From Loktanella sp. 3ANDIMAR09 (GTDB lineage Bacteria > Pseudomonadota > Alphaproteobacteria > Rhodobacterales > Rhodobacteraceae): 64,000 nt of DNA. The notes beneath the pieces were generated by a model. It ran no database searches. It saw only the letters and a program-made list of their open reading frames with translations, and was not told where the DNA came from. The translations under genes were made by a program, and so were the position numbers. Below are positions 54,064-62,918 of this stretch, piece after piece. Within the stretch, counting starts at the first letter, position 1. Every line of letters starts with the position of its first letter. The stretch covers positions 62,001 to 126,000 of the forward strand of contig NZ_LJAK01000007.1 in assembly GCF_001420005.1 (NCBI RefSeq), written 5' to 3'.

Positions 54064-55644
54064 TCAGCCTTGCTGCAAATCGCCGCGCAAGGCCGTCTCG
54101 ATCAGGGCGATCGTCTCATCCACACCATATAGCGCGATAAACCCGCCGAACCGTGGCCCCTGACTGGCACCCAGCAAAATCTCGTACAGGGCTGTGAACC
54201 AGTCTCGCAGTGGCTCGAACCCATGCGCCTTGCCAACCGCAAAGACCTCTGACTGCAACCCTTCGGCATCCAGACCTCCGTCCCACTGACGCAGCCGTTG
54301 CACCAGATCATCCAAAGCTGCTTCTTCACGCGCATCAGCCGCGCGATAGACTTTCTTGGGTTTGACGAAATCATTGTAATACTGCACCGCGAACCCGGCT
54401 GCCTGATCCAGTTGCGGATGCGTTGCGGCGCTTGCCTCTGGTGCATAGCGCTGGATAAACCCCCACAACGTTTCCTTGTCCTCTGCGCCCGACACGCTGG
54501 CCAGATTCAGCAACATGGAAAACGGCACTACCATATCGGACGCGGGCACGTTGTGGCCGTGAATATGGAACACCGGATTGTTCAGGCGCGCAGCCTCGTC
54601 TTGATCGGCATAGGCCCGCAACTGCTGGTGATATTCATCCACTGCCTTGGGGATCACATCGAAATGCATGCGCTTTGCGGTCTTGGGCTTGAGGTACATG
54701 AAATAGCTCAGCGTTTCCGTCGCCGCATAGGTCAGCCACTCGTCGATCGTCAGGCCGTTGCCGCTGGTCTTGGAAATCTTGTGGCCCTGATCGTCCAGAA
54801 ACAGCTCGTAGGTGAAATGCTCGGGCGCGCGTCCGCCCAAGACCCGGCAGATCCCGTCATAGATCGGCGTGTTGGCGGCGTGATCCTTGCCGTACATCTC
54901 GAAATCGACATCCAGCGCAGCCCAGCGCGCGCCAAAATCGGGCTTCCACTGCAATTTCACATTGCCGCCCGTGACCAGCAACGTGACATCGGTGCCGTCC
55001 TCATCGGTAAAGGTGATCATGCCATCCGGCGTCACCTCCTTCATTGGGACATACAGAACACGCCCGGTCGCCGGGCTGATCGGCAGAAAGATCGAATAGG
55101 TTTCCTGACGCTCCTCTCGCAGGGACTTCAGCATGATCTTCATGATGTCGTCATAGCGCGCAGCGCTACGCAGCAGAATCTCGTCCATCTTGCCGGATTG
55201 GTAATATTCCGTCGAACTGGCGAATTCGTATTCGAACCCGAATGTATCGAGAAAATTGTTCAATCGCGCGTTCATGTGCGCGCCAAAGCTGCCATGCGTC
55301 CCGAACGGATCCGGCACCGCAGTCAGCGGACGCTGCATGTAGGGTTCCAACGCCGCAGGATCCGGGACATTGCCTGGGATCTTGCGCATCCCATCCATGT
55401 CATCGGAAAAACACAGCAACTTTGTCGGGATGTCGCTGATGACCTCAAAGGCGCGACGCACCATGGTTGTCCGGCCCACTTCTCCGAATGTTCCGATGTG
55501 CGGCAGACCGGACGGCCCATAGCCTGTCTCGAACAGGACATAGCCTTTTTCGGGGTCCTTCTTCTCGTACCGTTTGAGCACCCGACGTGCCTCCTCGAAC
55601 GGCCAGGCCTTCGATGTCATTGCAGCGTCACGGAATGTGCTCAT
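54064..55644 (-). CDS. lysS: Lysine-tRNA ligase, class I
   Basis: A 526-residue class I (archaeal-type) LysRS, the form used by many alphaproteobacteria instead of the class II enzyme. The HIGH-like motif is [15 protein letters not shown] (about 44-58) and the KMSKS-like motif is [27 protein letters not shown] is highly typical. Length is normal. A TerB-like gene is divergent, about 110 bases away. Confidence 0.97.
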   Translation of the reverse strand: MSTFRDAAMTSKAWPFEEARRVLKRYEKKDPEKGYVLFETGYGPSGLPHIGTFGEVGRTTMVRRAFEVISDIPTKLLCFSDDMDGMRKIPGNVPDPAALEPYMQRPLTAVPDPFGTHGSFGAHMNARLNNFLDTFGFEYEFASSTEYYQSGKMDEILLRSAARYDDIMKIMLKSLREERQETYSIFLPISPATGRVLYVPMKEVTPDGMITFTDEDGTDVTLLVTGGNVKLQWKPDFGARWAALDVDFEMYGKDHAANTPIYDGICRVLGGRAPEHFTYELFLDDQGHKISKTSGNGLTIDEWLTYAATETLSYFMYLKPKTAKRMHFDVIPKAVDEYHQQLRAYADQDEAARLNNPVFHIHGHNVPASDMVVPFSMLLNLASVSGAEDKETLWGFIQRYAPEASAATHPQLDQAAGFAVQYYNDFVKPKKVYRAADAREEAALDDLVQRLRQWDGGLDAEGLQSEVFAVGKAHGFEPLRDWFTALYEILLGASQGPRFGGFIALYGVDETIALIETALRGDLQQG

Positions 55645-55755
55645 GGTTGGTCTCTCTTGTAGTCACAGCGGGTTGCGGTGATGCAGGCGCCTCACTATTG
55701 CGAGGGGGGCTTGGCGTCAATAAATGCCATTCATACGCACGCGAAAGGGGATACC

Positions 55756-56172
55756 ATGTCAGCCGATACGATGACCGCGCAGGACGCGCTTGCCGCCCTC
55801 ATGATCGCTGTCTCGGCGTCGGACGCAAACATCCAGACGTCCGAATTGATCAAGATCAACAGCGCGATCAACAACCTTCCGGTTTTCTCGGGTTTCGATG
55901 CAGAACGGCTGCCGCGTCTGACGCAGACCGTTTTCGATCTGCTGGATCAGGAAGACGGGCTGGAGGCCCTGTTTGGACTGATCCGCGACGCCCTGCCCGA
56001 ACGGCTTTATGAAACGGCCTACGCATTGTCATGCGATGTTGCGGCTGCCGACGGCGCGATCGGTGAAACAGAAACCCGCATGCTCGAGGAAATCCGCTAT
56101 GAACTGGCGTTGGACCGTCTGCATGCGGCTGCAATCGAACGTGGCGCGCGTGCACGGCACATGACCCTCTAA
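55756..56172 (+). CDS. TerB-like protein
   Basis: A 138-residue helical protein. ALAALMIAVSASDANIQTSELIKINSAINNLPVF and VAAADGAIGETETRMLEEI match the TerB-fold pattern of paired helices with acidic loop residues that may bind metal. The name comes from tellurite-resistance operons, but no other ter gene is nearby, so tellurite resistance is not implied. ATG 55756 follows AAGGGGATACC. Confidence 0.75.
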   Translation: MSADTMTAQDALAALMIAVSASDANIQTSELIKINSAINNLPVFSGFDAERLPRLTQTVFDLLDQEDGLEALFGLIRDALPERLYETAYALSCDVAAADGAIGETETRMLEEIRYELALDRLHAAAIERGARARHMTL

Positions 56173-56175
56173 ACG

Positions 56176-56204
56176 AAAAGGCCCGGTCACTGACCGGGCC
56201 TTTT
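56176..56204. terminator. Strong bidirectional terminator
   Basis: AAAAGGCCCGGT and ACCGGGCCTTTT form a perfect palindrome (56176-56204) with a five-base centre, flanked by A- and T-runs. It serves the TerB-like gene and the convergent 83-residue gene. Confidence 0.9.
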
Positions 56205-56221
56205 GCATCAGGTTGCAAGGT

Positions 56222-56473
56222 TTAGTTGCCGGTTGTCTCGGCTTCTTCCTCTTCGGGGGACTGAACGTCCAGTGTCGGCACTTCAACGGTCGTGCTGTCC
56301 ACTTCGACGTCGCCCATTTCGACATCTGCTTCAGGCAGCTGGCCGCCTTCGACACTGACATCGACGTCAGGCAGCTGGCCTTCCTGGGTCTGTTCCACAT
56401 CAACCATGAAAAACAGCAGATAGATGACCACGACCAAGACGATTGCGGCGATAATACCAAGTACGGCTTTCAT
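56222..56473 (-). CDS. Small acidic single-pass membrane protein
   Basis: An 83-residue protein: one membrane helix (about 4-24) and an acidic tail with a GQLPxxDV repeat (EGQLPDVDV and GGQLPEADV) and a C-terminal EEEEAE run. Topology is probably N-in with the tail in the periplasm. No family recognised. The ATG follows AAGGAAGAAAAA. Its upstream neighbour on the same strand is dacB's reading direction with a 130-base gap. Confidence 0.6.
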   Translation of the reverse strand: MKAVLGIIAAIVLVVVIYLLFFMVDVEQTQEGQLPDVDVSVEGGQLPEADVEMGDVEVDSTTVEVPTLDVQSPEEEEAETTGN

Positions 56474-56603
56474 TTTTTCTTCCTTGATTTCGGCGGCGAC
56501 AAATTGTCGCTTTCTTCACCAATCGAACGGCAAAGGGACGCGATTGGTTCCGCGTCTTTTCAATTAAGTTGTTGGACCGGACGTAACGATGACCCGGATT
56601 TGA

Positions 56604-58127
56604 TCAGCCGGTCATGTCTCCGAGGATCAGCCACCGTTGCAGCAGCTTCTGCTGCAACCGTTTTGCCCGACCGTTGTATGCAGCGGTCCCGGCCGGCGCT
56701 TCATCCAGTGACAACTTGGATTGTTCGCGTGCCTCCGGGTCATTGGAAAATATCGCGAAACTCAGTGACCGGCCCTGTGCAGTGGTCGCATATCCCGCCA
56801 GCGCCGAAACGAAATTCAATGTCCCTGTCTTGGCGCGAACAGCACCCGGAAAGCCGTCCAGCGCGCGTCGACTGTCATCGACCATCACAACGTCACGCAT
56901 CAGCGGCTCCAGTGTGGATTTCACACCGGTGGCCCCCAGAAACGCAACCATTTCAGAGGCGCTGATTTCATTCTGATCCGTCAAACCGGAATGATCCGCA
57001 AATCGTGCAACAGCCCCGGTCCGTTCGGCGACCCATTCCGCCATCCGCGCGGCCGACAGGCGCATCGGCAACGGCGCGCCCTGACGCGCGGCAGTGGCCG
57101 TCATGCCCAGCACCTCGGCTGTCAGATTCGTGGAAAACCGCATCATGCCACGCGCAACATCGTCCAGCTGCGCGCTTTCATGCACTGCCAAATTTGCACC
57201 CTCGGGCTGTGTGTCTGTCAGCGTGCCTCTTGGCAGCACGATCCCGGACCCGGCGGCCAGCACCTGAAGCACCTCAGCCGCATAGATCGCTGGAAACCGG
57301 ACCGGCAGCCACCGCGACCCTGACCCGCCCAAGGCCCGGCGCGCCACGGTCCAATCGTCAAAATCGGCACCCTCTGCGTAGGTATAGATTGGCGAAGACC
57401 GATCCACGACCCGCATGCGCGCCGCGGTCACAGGCGGGCGCAGACTGTCGCTGCGTGCATCCATCGTTATGTCATAACCATTCGCGGTGCGTGCCCACTC
57501 GAACATGACGCGGTTAAAATTCAGATTCAGGCCACCCAGGGACGGATTGTAGCTGAGTTGGTCCAACTGACCGGGTTCGATTTCCTTGACCCCCGGCAAC
57601 GCACCGTCCCAAACCAGAAACCGACCGTCGATCCCTGTGATACCCGCCGCCACCAACTGTGCGACCAGACCCGCCAGGTCATCGGTCGCCAGTGTCGGAT
57701 CGCCCCCGCCCGCCAGAATCAGGTCGCCCTGCAAGACGCCATCAACGACTGGCCCTGTCCCGACCAGGCGAGTCCCAAACCGGTAGTCGGCACCAAGCGA
57801 CTCGACGGCATAAAGCGCGGAAATCGCCTTGGTCACGCTGGCAGGTGGCCGTGCCGTGTCAGGATCGACCGCCTCCAGGACCTGACCCGTCACGGTATCC
57901 GCGATGACAAATCCGGTCTGCCCATCCAGACCTGCCTCGCGGATCAGATCAGCCGCCGTTCTGCGCAACATCGGCCGCGCAGACAAAAGCGCCTCGCCCT
58001 GAATTTGCGCATCTGGCCGCAGAACTGGCCGCAAGGTTTGCGTTGGCGCAGCAAAGGCGGCACCGGCCCCTCCGGCCAGCATTGATGCAATCAGGGCACG
58101 CCGCGTCAGATGTGATCCACTACTCAT
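56604..58127 (-). CDS. dacB: D-alanyl-D-alanine carboxypeptidase/endopeptidase (PBP4, DacB)
   Basis: A 507-residue class C low-molecular-weight penicillin-binding protein that trims peptidoglycan. The motifs are Ser97-V-T-Lys100 (SxxK), STN in RFSTNLTAEV (about 332) and KTG in RAKTGTLNFVS (about 441). An N-terminal signal (LTRRALIASMLAGGAG) has a twin-arginine pair. It starts nine bases after nadD, so nadD-dacB is one transcript. Confidence 0.95.
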   Translation of the reverse strand: MSSGSHLTRRALIASMLAGGAGAAFAAPTQTLRPVLRPDAQIQGEALLSARPMLRRTAADLIREAGLDGQTGFVIADTVTGQVLEAVDPDTARPPASVTKAISALYAVESLGADYRFGTRLVGTGPVVDGVLQGDLILAGGGDPTLATDDLAGLVAQLVAAGITGIDGRFLVWDGALPGVKEIEPGQLDQLSYNPSLGGLNLNFNRVMFEWARTANGYDITMDARSDSLRPPVTAARMRVVDRSSPIYTYAEGADFDDWTVARRALGGSGSRWLPVRFPAIYAAEVLQVLAAGSGIVLPRGTLTDTQPEGANLAVHESAQLDDVARGMMRFSTNLTAEVLGMTATAARQGAPLPMRLSAARMAEWVAERTGAVARFADHSGLTDQNEISASEMVAFLGATGVKSTLEPLMRDVVMVDDSRRALDGFPGAVRAKTGTLNFVSALAGYATTAQGRSLSFAIFSNDPEAREQSKLSLDEAPAGTAAYNGRAKRLQQKLLQRWLILGDMTG

Positions 58128-58136
58128 GCGCGGTAA

Positions 58137-58778
58137 CTAGCCACCTTTGACCACACCGGGCAACACGCTGCCGGTCACTTCCGCGCCAGACGCCCGTGCA
58201 CGGATTGCCGATGACGACAAACGGATCATTGGCATATTGACGAAACACCATGCCGGGGCGTCCTTGTGCGGCAACATTTGTGATGCAGTCGCCGGGATCC
58301 GCGCCGACTGATAGATTCGCGCAGCCTTGCTCAGACGGGCCGATATGCGATCACCCGGCCGCGCCAGCACACCGACCGGCACGGTGTTCATGATCCAGCG
58401 CCAGTCCTGCCACTGATCGAACTGCACCAGATTGTCGGCCCCCATCAGCCATACGAAACGCACGCCCGGATAGCGCGCGATCAACCCGCGCAACGTCTGG
58501 GCGGTGAACCGCGTCTGCATTTGCGCTTCCAGTGCCGTGATCCTGACCCGTGGATGCTGCATCAAGGCCCGAGCCTGTTCGACCCGCTGCGACAATGGCG
58601 CAGGACCATGCTGTTTCAGGGGATTACCCGGACTGACCAGCCACCAGACCTGATCCAGCCCGAACCGCATCAGCGCCTGACGCGTCAGATGCGCGTGTCC
58701 GGCGTGGGCAGGATCGAACGACCCGCCCAGCAAACCGATGCGCTGCCCCCTGCGCGCGACTGGCCAACCCTGCCTCAC
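58137..58778 (-). CDS. nadD: Nicotinate-nucleotide adenylyltransferase, GTG start
   Basis: A 213-residue enzyme making deamido-NAD from nicotinate mononucleotide and [35 protein letters not shown] carries the GSFDP-H-x-GH nucleotidyltransferase signature, and [17 protein letters not shown] and the final SSSAIRAR complete it. GTG 58778 is preceded by GAGGG; the frame continues further upstream without similarity, into the region antisense to ettA. It is upstream of dacB. Confidence 0.95.
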   Translation of the reverse strand: MRQGWPVARRGQRIGLLGGSFDPAHAGHAHLTRQALMRFGLDQVWWLVSPGNPLKQHGPAPLSQRVEQARALMQHPRVRITALEAQMQTRFTAQTLRGLIARYPGVRFVWLMGADNLVQFDQWQDWRWIMNTVPVGVLARPGDRISARLSKAARIYQSARIPATASQMLPHKDAPAWCFVNMPMIRLSSSAIRARASGAEVTGSVLPGVVKGG

Positions 58779-58919
58779 AAACGCCCTCTCTCTTGCAGCA
58801 ACCGGTAAATCGAAATGCAATCCCCGTGACAAGATCAACCACGCGCGTCTTTGATTGCCCCGCCGCCCCCCGACAGGTAAGACGATGCCGAATTTACACA
58901 TCCAAAACGCGGTGCACCC

Positions 58920-60575
58920 ATGGCCAGCTATCAGTTCGTTTACTTTATGGACGGCGTGTCCAAGACCTATCCCGGCGGGAAAAAGGTATTTGAAAACATC
59001 CGCCTGAACTTTCTCCCAGGGGTGAAAATCGGTGTCGTCGGTGTCAACGGCACCGGTAAATCGACCCTGATGCGCATCATGGCAGGCCAGGACAAGGATT
59101 TCGCAGGCGAGGCATGGGCCGCCGAAGGCGCAAAGGTTGGCTACCTGCCGCAGGAACCCGAACTGGACGCGAACCTGACCGTGCGTGAAAACGTCATGCT
59201 GGGCGTTGCCGCGAAAAAGGCGGTTCTGGACAAGTATAACGAGCTTGCCATGAACTACTCCGACGAAACCGCGGACGAGATGGCAAAACTGCAAGACGAG
59301 ATCGACGCGCAGAACCTCTGGGACCTCGATGCGCAGATCGACGTCAGCATGGAGGCCCTGCGCTGCCCGCCGGATGATGCCGACGTCACCACCCTGTCCG
59401 GCGGTGAAAAACGCCGTGTCGCGCTGTGCAAACTCCTGCTCGAAGCGCCCGACATGCTGCTGCTGGACGAACCGACTAACCACCTCGACGCCGAAACCAT
59501 CGCTTGGCTCCAGCAGCACCTGATCGACTACAAGGGCACGATTCTGATTGTCACCCACGACCGCTATTTCCTTGATGCGATCACGGGCTGGATTCTGGAA
59601 CTGGACCGCGGTTCGGGTATCCCGCACGAAGGCAATTATTCCAGCTGGCTGGAAGCCAAGGCCAAGCGGCTGGAAAAAGAGGCCAAAGAGGACAAGTCCA
59701 AGCAAAAGACACTGGAACGCGAACTCGAATGGATGCGCCAGGGCGCCAAGGCGCGTCAGGCCAAGTCCAAGGCCCGGATCAGTGCCTACAACGACCTTGC
59801 CAGCCAGTCGGAACGCGATCAGGTCGGTCGCGCCCAGATCATCATCCCCAACGGCCCGCGCCTTGGGTCCAAGGTGATCGAGGTCGAGAACCTGAAAAAA
59901 GGCATGGGTGACAAGCTGCTGGTCGAAGGCCTGTCCTTTGACCTGCCCCCCGGTGGCATCGTCGGCGTGATCGGTCCCAACGGGGCCGGTAAATCCACCC
60001 TCTTCTCGATGCTGACAGGTCAGCTGGAACCCGACGAAGGCTCTGTCACCTACGGCGACACGGTCAAACTGTCCTACGTTGATCAGTCGCGTGATGCGCT
60101 TTCACCAGATGCCACCGTCTGGGAGGAAATCACCGGCGGCGCCGAGATCATCGCGCTGGGCGATGCGCAGATGAACTCCCGCGCCTATTGCTCGGCCTTC
60201 AACTTCAAGGGCGGCGACCAGCAGAAAAAGGTCGGCTTGCTGTCGGGTGGTGAACGCAACCGCGTCCACATGGCCAAACTGCTGAAATCCGGCGGCAATG
60301 TCCTGCTCCTCGACGAACCGACCAACGACCTCGACGTGGAAACCCTCCGCGCGCTCGAGGACGCTTTGTCCAACTTTGCCGGTTGCGCCGTGATCATCAG
60401 CCACGACCGCTTCTTCCTCGACCGCCTCTGCACCCATATCCTCGCCTTCGAGGGCGACGCCCATGTCGAATGGTTCCAGGGCAACTTCGAGGATTACGAA
60501 GAAGACAAGAAGCGCCGTCTTGGTGCCGACGCGATGGAACCCAAGCGGATGAAGCACAAGAAGTTCACGCGCTAA
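58920..60575 (+). CDS. ettA: Energy-dependent translational throttle protein EttA (ABC-F)
   Basis: A 551-residue ABC-F ATPase binding the ribosomal E-site and gating elongation by ATP level. Two Walker A motifs ([18 protein letters not shown]), two signatures ([16 protein letters not shown]) and [20 protein letters not shown] are intact. The arm region is between the two halves. The start [21 protein letters not shown] is the EttA N-terminus. A perfect GC hairpin follows. Confidence 0.97.
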   Translation: MASYQFVYFMDGVSKTYPGGKKVFENIRLNFLPGVKIGVVGVNGTGKSTLMRIMAGQDKDFAGEAWAAEGAKVGYLPQEPELDANLTVRENVMLGVAAKKAVLDKYNELAMNYSDETADEMAKLQDEIDAQNLWDLDAQIDVSMEALRCPPDDADVTTLSGGEKRRVALCKLLLEAPDMLLLDEPTNHLDAETIAWLQQHLIDYKGTILIVTHDRYFLDAITGWILELDRGSGIPHEGNYSSWLEAKAKRLEKEAKEDKSKQKTLERELEWMRQGAKARQAKSKARISAYNDLASQSERDQVGRAQIIIPNGPRLGSKVIEVENLKKGMGDKLLVEGLSFDLPPGGIVGVIGPNGAGKSTLFSMLTGQLEPDEGSVTYGDTVKLSYVDQSRDALSPDATVWEEITGGAEIIALGDAQMNSRAYCSAFNFKGGDQQKKVGLLSGGERNRVHMAKLLKSGGNVLLLDEPTNDLDVETLRALEDALSNFAGCAVIISHDRFFLDRLCTHILAFEGDAHVEWFQGNFEDYEEDKKRRLGADAMEPKRMKHKKFTR

Positions 60576-60594
60576 GATATGACCAGATGTGACC

Positions 60595-60620
60595 TGTGAC
60601 CTGCGCCCCCGCAGGTCACA
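60595..60620 (+). terminator. GC hairpin after ettA
   Basis: TGTGACCTGCG (60595-60605) pairs perfectly with CGCAGGTCACA (60610-60620) around CCCC. It lies 20 bases after the ettA stop and has no T-run. Confidence 0.55.
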
Positions 60621-60914
60621 GGGTCAACCTCTGCATGACGCCTTGGGCTGCCACGGCCATTTGACGCGACAAGCAGACCGCGAATGCACAGTGGGTTCGG
60701 ACCATACCCAGGTCACCGTCAGACCGGATGCGCAAAGAAATGCCGGTCCCAACACAACCCTTGCTTTTGTGGGCCAACTGCCCCATACGCGTCCGTGCAG
60801 ACGTTACCATCTCGACCCCACTGTTCTCCTTCATACGGCGACAGCGCTCTCGATGCACTGACTACGCCACCCCGTCGCAATCCTGTGGGCGGACACTTAT
60901 GAAGGAATATTCAC
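60621..60914 (+). other. Gene-free leader region of the first cold-shock gene
   Basis: About 294 bases without a convincing gene between the ettA hairpin and the cold-shock ATG. TTGACG at 60661 is a possible -35, but no good -10 matches it. The stretch would give a long 5' leader, as is known for cspA-type mRNAs where the leader folds by temperature. Ends with AAGGAATATTCAC before the ATG. Confidence 0.4.
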
Positions 60915-61121
60915 ATGGCTACTGGCACCGTGAAATGGTTCAACGCAACCAAAGGCTTCGGCTTCATCGCTCCCGATGGCGGCTCCAAGGACGTTTTCGT
61001 CCACATCTCCGCTGTTGAGCGTTCCGGCCTGAACGGCCTGAACGACGACCAGAAGGTCACGTTCGACATCGAAGCTGGCCGCGACGGCCGCGAATCGGCT
61101 GTGAACCTGGCGCTGGCATAA
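60915..61121 (+). CDS. Cold-shock protein (CspA family), first copy
   Basis: A 68-residue CSD protein: [21 protein letters not shown] holds RNP1 (KGFGFI), and VFVHIS is RNP2. It binds single-stranded RNA or DNA and acts as an RNA chaperone. A very similar second copy starts 212 bases downstream. Confidence 0.96.
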   Translation: MATGTVKWFNATKGFGFIAPDGGSKDVFVHISAVERSGLNGLNDDQKVTFDIEAGRDGRESAVNLALA

Positions 61122-61135
61122 GCGTTCAGAACAGT

Positions 61136-61160
61136 GGGATGCGCGCCTGACGCGCATCCC
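61136..61160 (+). terminator. Hairpin after the first cold-shock gene
   Basis: Perfect 10-bp stem GGGATGCGCG (61136-61145) with CGCGCATCCC (61151-61160), loop CCTGA, and no T-run. The second cold-shock gene probably has its own promoter further on; I see no clear one. Confidence 0.6.
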
Positions 61161-61333
61161 GACCGGCCCAAACCCTGCCGAAATCGGGTCCCCTCCAAAA
61201 AATTGTTGATTTAGCGCCGGCACGCCACATACTCGGTGGTGCTACGTTACTTCTGTCGACCTCGTTCGAACCAGCTCTGACGGGCCGGGCTGCTGCACGT
61301 CCGCGAGCGGCGATTGACATAAGGAACGACACC

Positions 61334-61543
61334 ATGGCCACTGGCACTGTGAAATGGTTTAACACGACCAAAGGGTACGGATTTATTGCACCCGATGGCG
61401 GCTCCAAGGATATTTTCGTCCACATCTCTGCGGTTGAACGCTCTGGCCTGACGGGTCTTGCGGACAATCAAAAGGTCAGCTTTGACATCGAGGCGGGACG
61501 CGACGGCCGCGAAAGCGCCGTGAACCTTTCGCTCGCAGATTGA
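61334..61543 (+). CDS. Cold-shock protein (CspA family), second copy
   Basis: A 69-residue CSD protein nearly identical to the first (KGYGFI in RNP1, IFVHIS in RNP2), with most changes conservative: NATKGF to [17 protein letters not shown] to [11 protein letters not shown]. It is clearly a tandem paralogue. Upstream AAGGAACGACACC serves as the ribosome-binding site. Confidence 0.96.
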   Translation: MATGTVKWFNTTKGYGFIAPDGGSKDIFVHISAVERSGLTGLADNQKVSFDIEAGRDGRESAVNLSLAD

Positions 61544-61547
61544 TGCG

Positions 61548-61569
61548 AGGCTGCCCCGTGGGGCAGCTT
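61548..61569. terminator. Hairpin between the second cold-shock gene and tesA
   Basis: AGGCTGCCCC and GGGGCAGCTT form a short hairpin in the 27-base gap between convergent genes. The loop is tight, and there is only a TT after it. Confidence 0.45.
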
Positions 61570-61570
61570 A

Positions 61571-62248
61571 TCAATCCGGGGCCAGGCTTTCTGCGAATTC
61601 CAGGATGGCTGGTCCCATCTCTTCGACAATCAGGCTCACGCCTTGGGCATTCGGGTGAATTCCATCTGATTGCAGCGCGTCGGTATTGATCCCTGACGCA
61701 CCCTGTATCGCGGCGAACCAATCAGACACCAGCGGGATGTTCCGCGCCTCTGCCAGATCTTCAAACATGCCGTTGAACGCGGATTGATACTCAGGTCCGT
61801 AATTGGCACCTGCCCGTAGACCAACCAACATCGCAGGCACGTCACGCGCTGCCGCCCCGTCCAGAATGGCATCCAGGTTCGCCTCCGAAGTCGCAGGATC
61901 AAGGCCGCGCAGAAAATCGTTGCCGCCCAGTGCCACGATGACCCCGTCCACATCCGGCGTCAGCGTCCAGTCCAGCCGAGACAAACCGCCCGCCGTGGTA
62001 TCGCCTGACACGCCAGCGTTGATCAACGTCACATCCGCCCCCTGCTCATCCAGCCAGGCCTGCATTTGCGGCACGAATCCCTCTGCGGTGGGCAATCCGT
62101 AGCCTGCCGTCAGGCTGTCACCCAATGCGGCGATGGTGATCGGCTCTGCCAGAACCGGTGTGGCCAAAAAGCACATGATCGCAGCGTTGCGGATAGTGCG
62201 CGCCGCCCCATATCCACAAGGAGACCAACGCAGAAAGCTGACCCACAT
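61571..62248 (-). CDS. tesA: TesA-like arylesterase/thioesterase (SGNH hydrolase)
   Basis: A 225-residue SGNH/GDSL hydrolase. Block I is GDSLTAGYG with the nucleophile Ser, then a Gly (NAGVSGDTTAGG), block III GGNDFLRG, and block V DGIHPNAQG with Asp and His. The N-terminus (ending CFLATPVLA-EP) is a signal peptide, so it acts in the periplasm. The start at 62248 is the only good ATG and overlaps the divergent ybbA ATG by two bases. tesA next to ybbA-ybbP is also the E. coli arrangement. Confidence 0.9.
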   Translation of the reverse strand: MWVSFLRWSPCGYGAARTIRNAAIMCFLATPVLAEPITIAALGDSLTAGYGLPTAEGFVPQMQAWLDEQGADVTLINAGVSGDTTAGGLSRLDWTLTPDVDGVIVALGGNDFLRGLDPATSEANLDAILDGAAARDVPAMLVGLRAGANYGPEYQSAFNGMFEDLAEARNIPLVSDWFAAIQGASGINTDALQSDGIHPNAQGVSLIVEEMGPAILEFAESLAPD

Positions 62249-62918
62249 GCCCGAACCCGTCCTTTCGTTGTCCAATGTTTCGCTGTCGCTCGACGGAAAT
62301 GCAGGCAAGGTCGATATTCTCCACGACATTTCGCTCGACGTCACAAGCGGTGAGACGTTGGGCCTGATCGGTCCAAGTGGTTCTGGCAAATCGTCGCTCC
62401 TCATGGTGATGGGTGGCCTCGAACAGGCCACCGCCGGTCGTATCACGGCCCTAGATGCGCAACTGACCGACATGTCAGAGGATCAACTGGCCCGGTTCCG
62501 TCGCAATAATATGGGTGTGGTGTTCCAGTCTTTCCACCTGATCCCGACAATGACTGCATTGGAAAACGTAGCGACCCCCCTCGAACTGGCCGGGGTGGCT
62601 GATGCATTCGACAGGGCGCAGGCCGAACTGGTGGCCGTCGGGCTGGAAACACGCATGAACCACTATCCATCACAATTGTCGGGTGGCGAACAGCAGCGCG
62701 TGGCCCTCGCCCGTGCATCCGCCCCGCGGCCCCGCATTCTTCTTGCGGATGAACCGACGGGCAACCTTGATGCCACAACCGGTGCCGCGATCATCGACCT
62801 TTTGTTCGGACTGCGTGACCGTCACGGGGCCACGCTGATCATGGTCACCCATGCGCCTGATCTGGCAGACCGCTGCGACCGTGTCATTCCGCTGCGCGAC
62901 GGGCGGCTGTCAGCATGA
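62247..62918 (+). CDS. ybbA: ABC transporter ATP-binding protein YbbA (LolD-like)
   Basis: A 223-residue ATPase of the LolD/MacB type. Walker A is GPSGSGKSS, the Q-loop FQSFHLIP, the signature LSGGEQQR and Walker [13 protein letters not shown]. It would drive the membrane protein YbbP encoded next; substrate unknown. ATG 62247 shares two bases with the divergent tesA start, leaving no promoter gap. Its stop overlaps ybbP (ATGA). Confidence 0.95.
   Translation: MPEPVLSLSNVSLSLDGNAGKVDILHDISLDVTSGETLGLIGPSGSGKSSLLMVMGGLEQATAGRITALDAQLTDMSEDQLARFRRNNMGVVFQSFHLIPTMTALENVATPLELAGVADAFDRAQAELVAVGLETRMNHYPSQLSGGEQQRVALARASAPRPRILLADEPTGNLDATTGAAIIDLLFGLRDRHGATLIMVTHAPDLADRCDRVIPLRDGRLSA

Noticed and set aside
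58779-59705. N-terminal extension of nadD into the region antisense to ettA
   Set aside because: The added residues have no NadD similarity. GTG 58778 has a fitting ribosome-binding site and gives the normal length.
60589-60861. A 90-residue open frame in the leader of the first cold-shock gene
   Set aside because: Its composition has no protein-like pattern, it contains the ettA hairpin and lacks a good ribosome-binding site.
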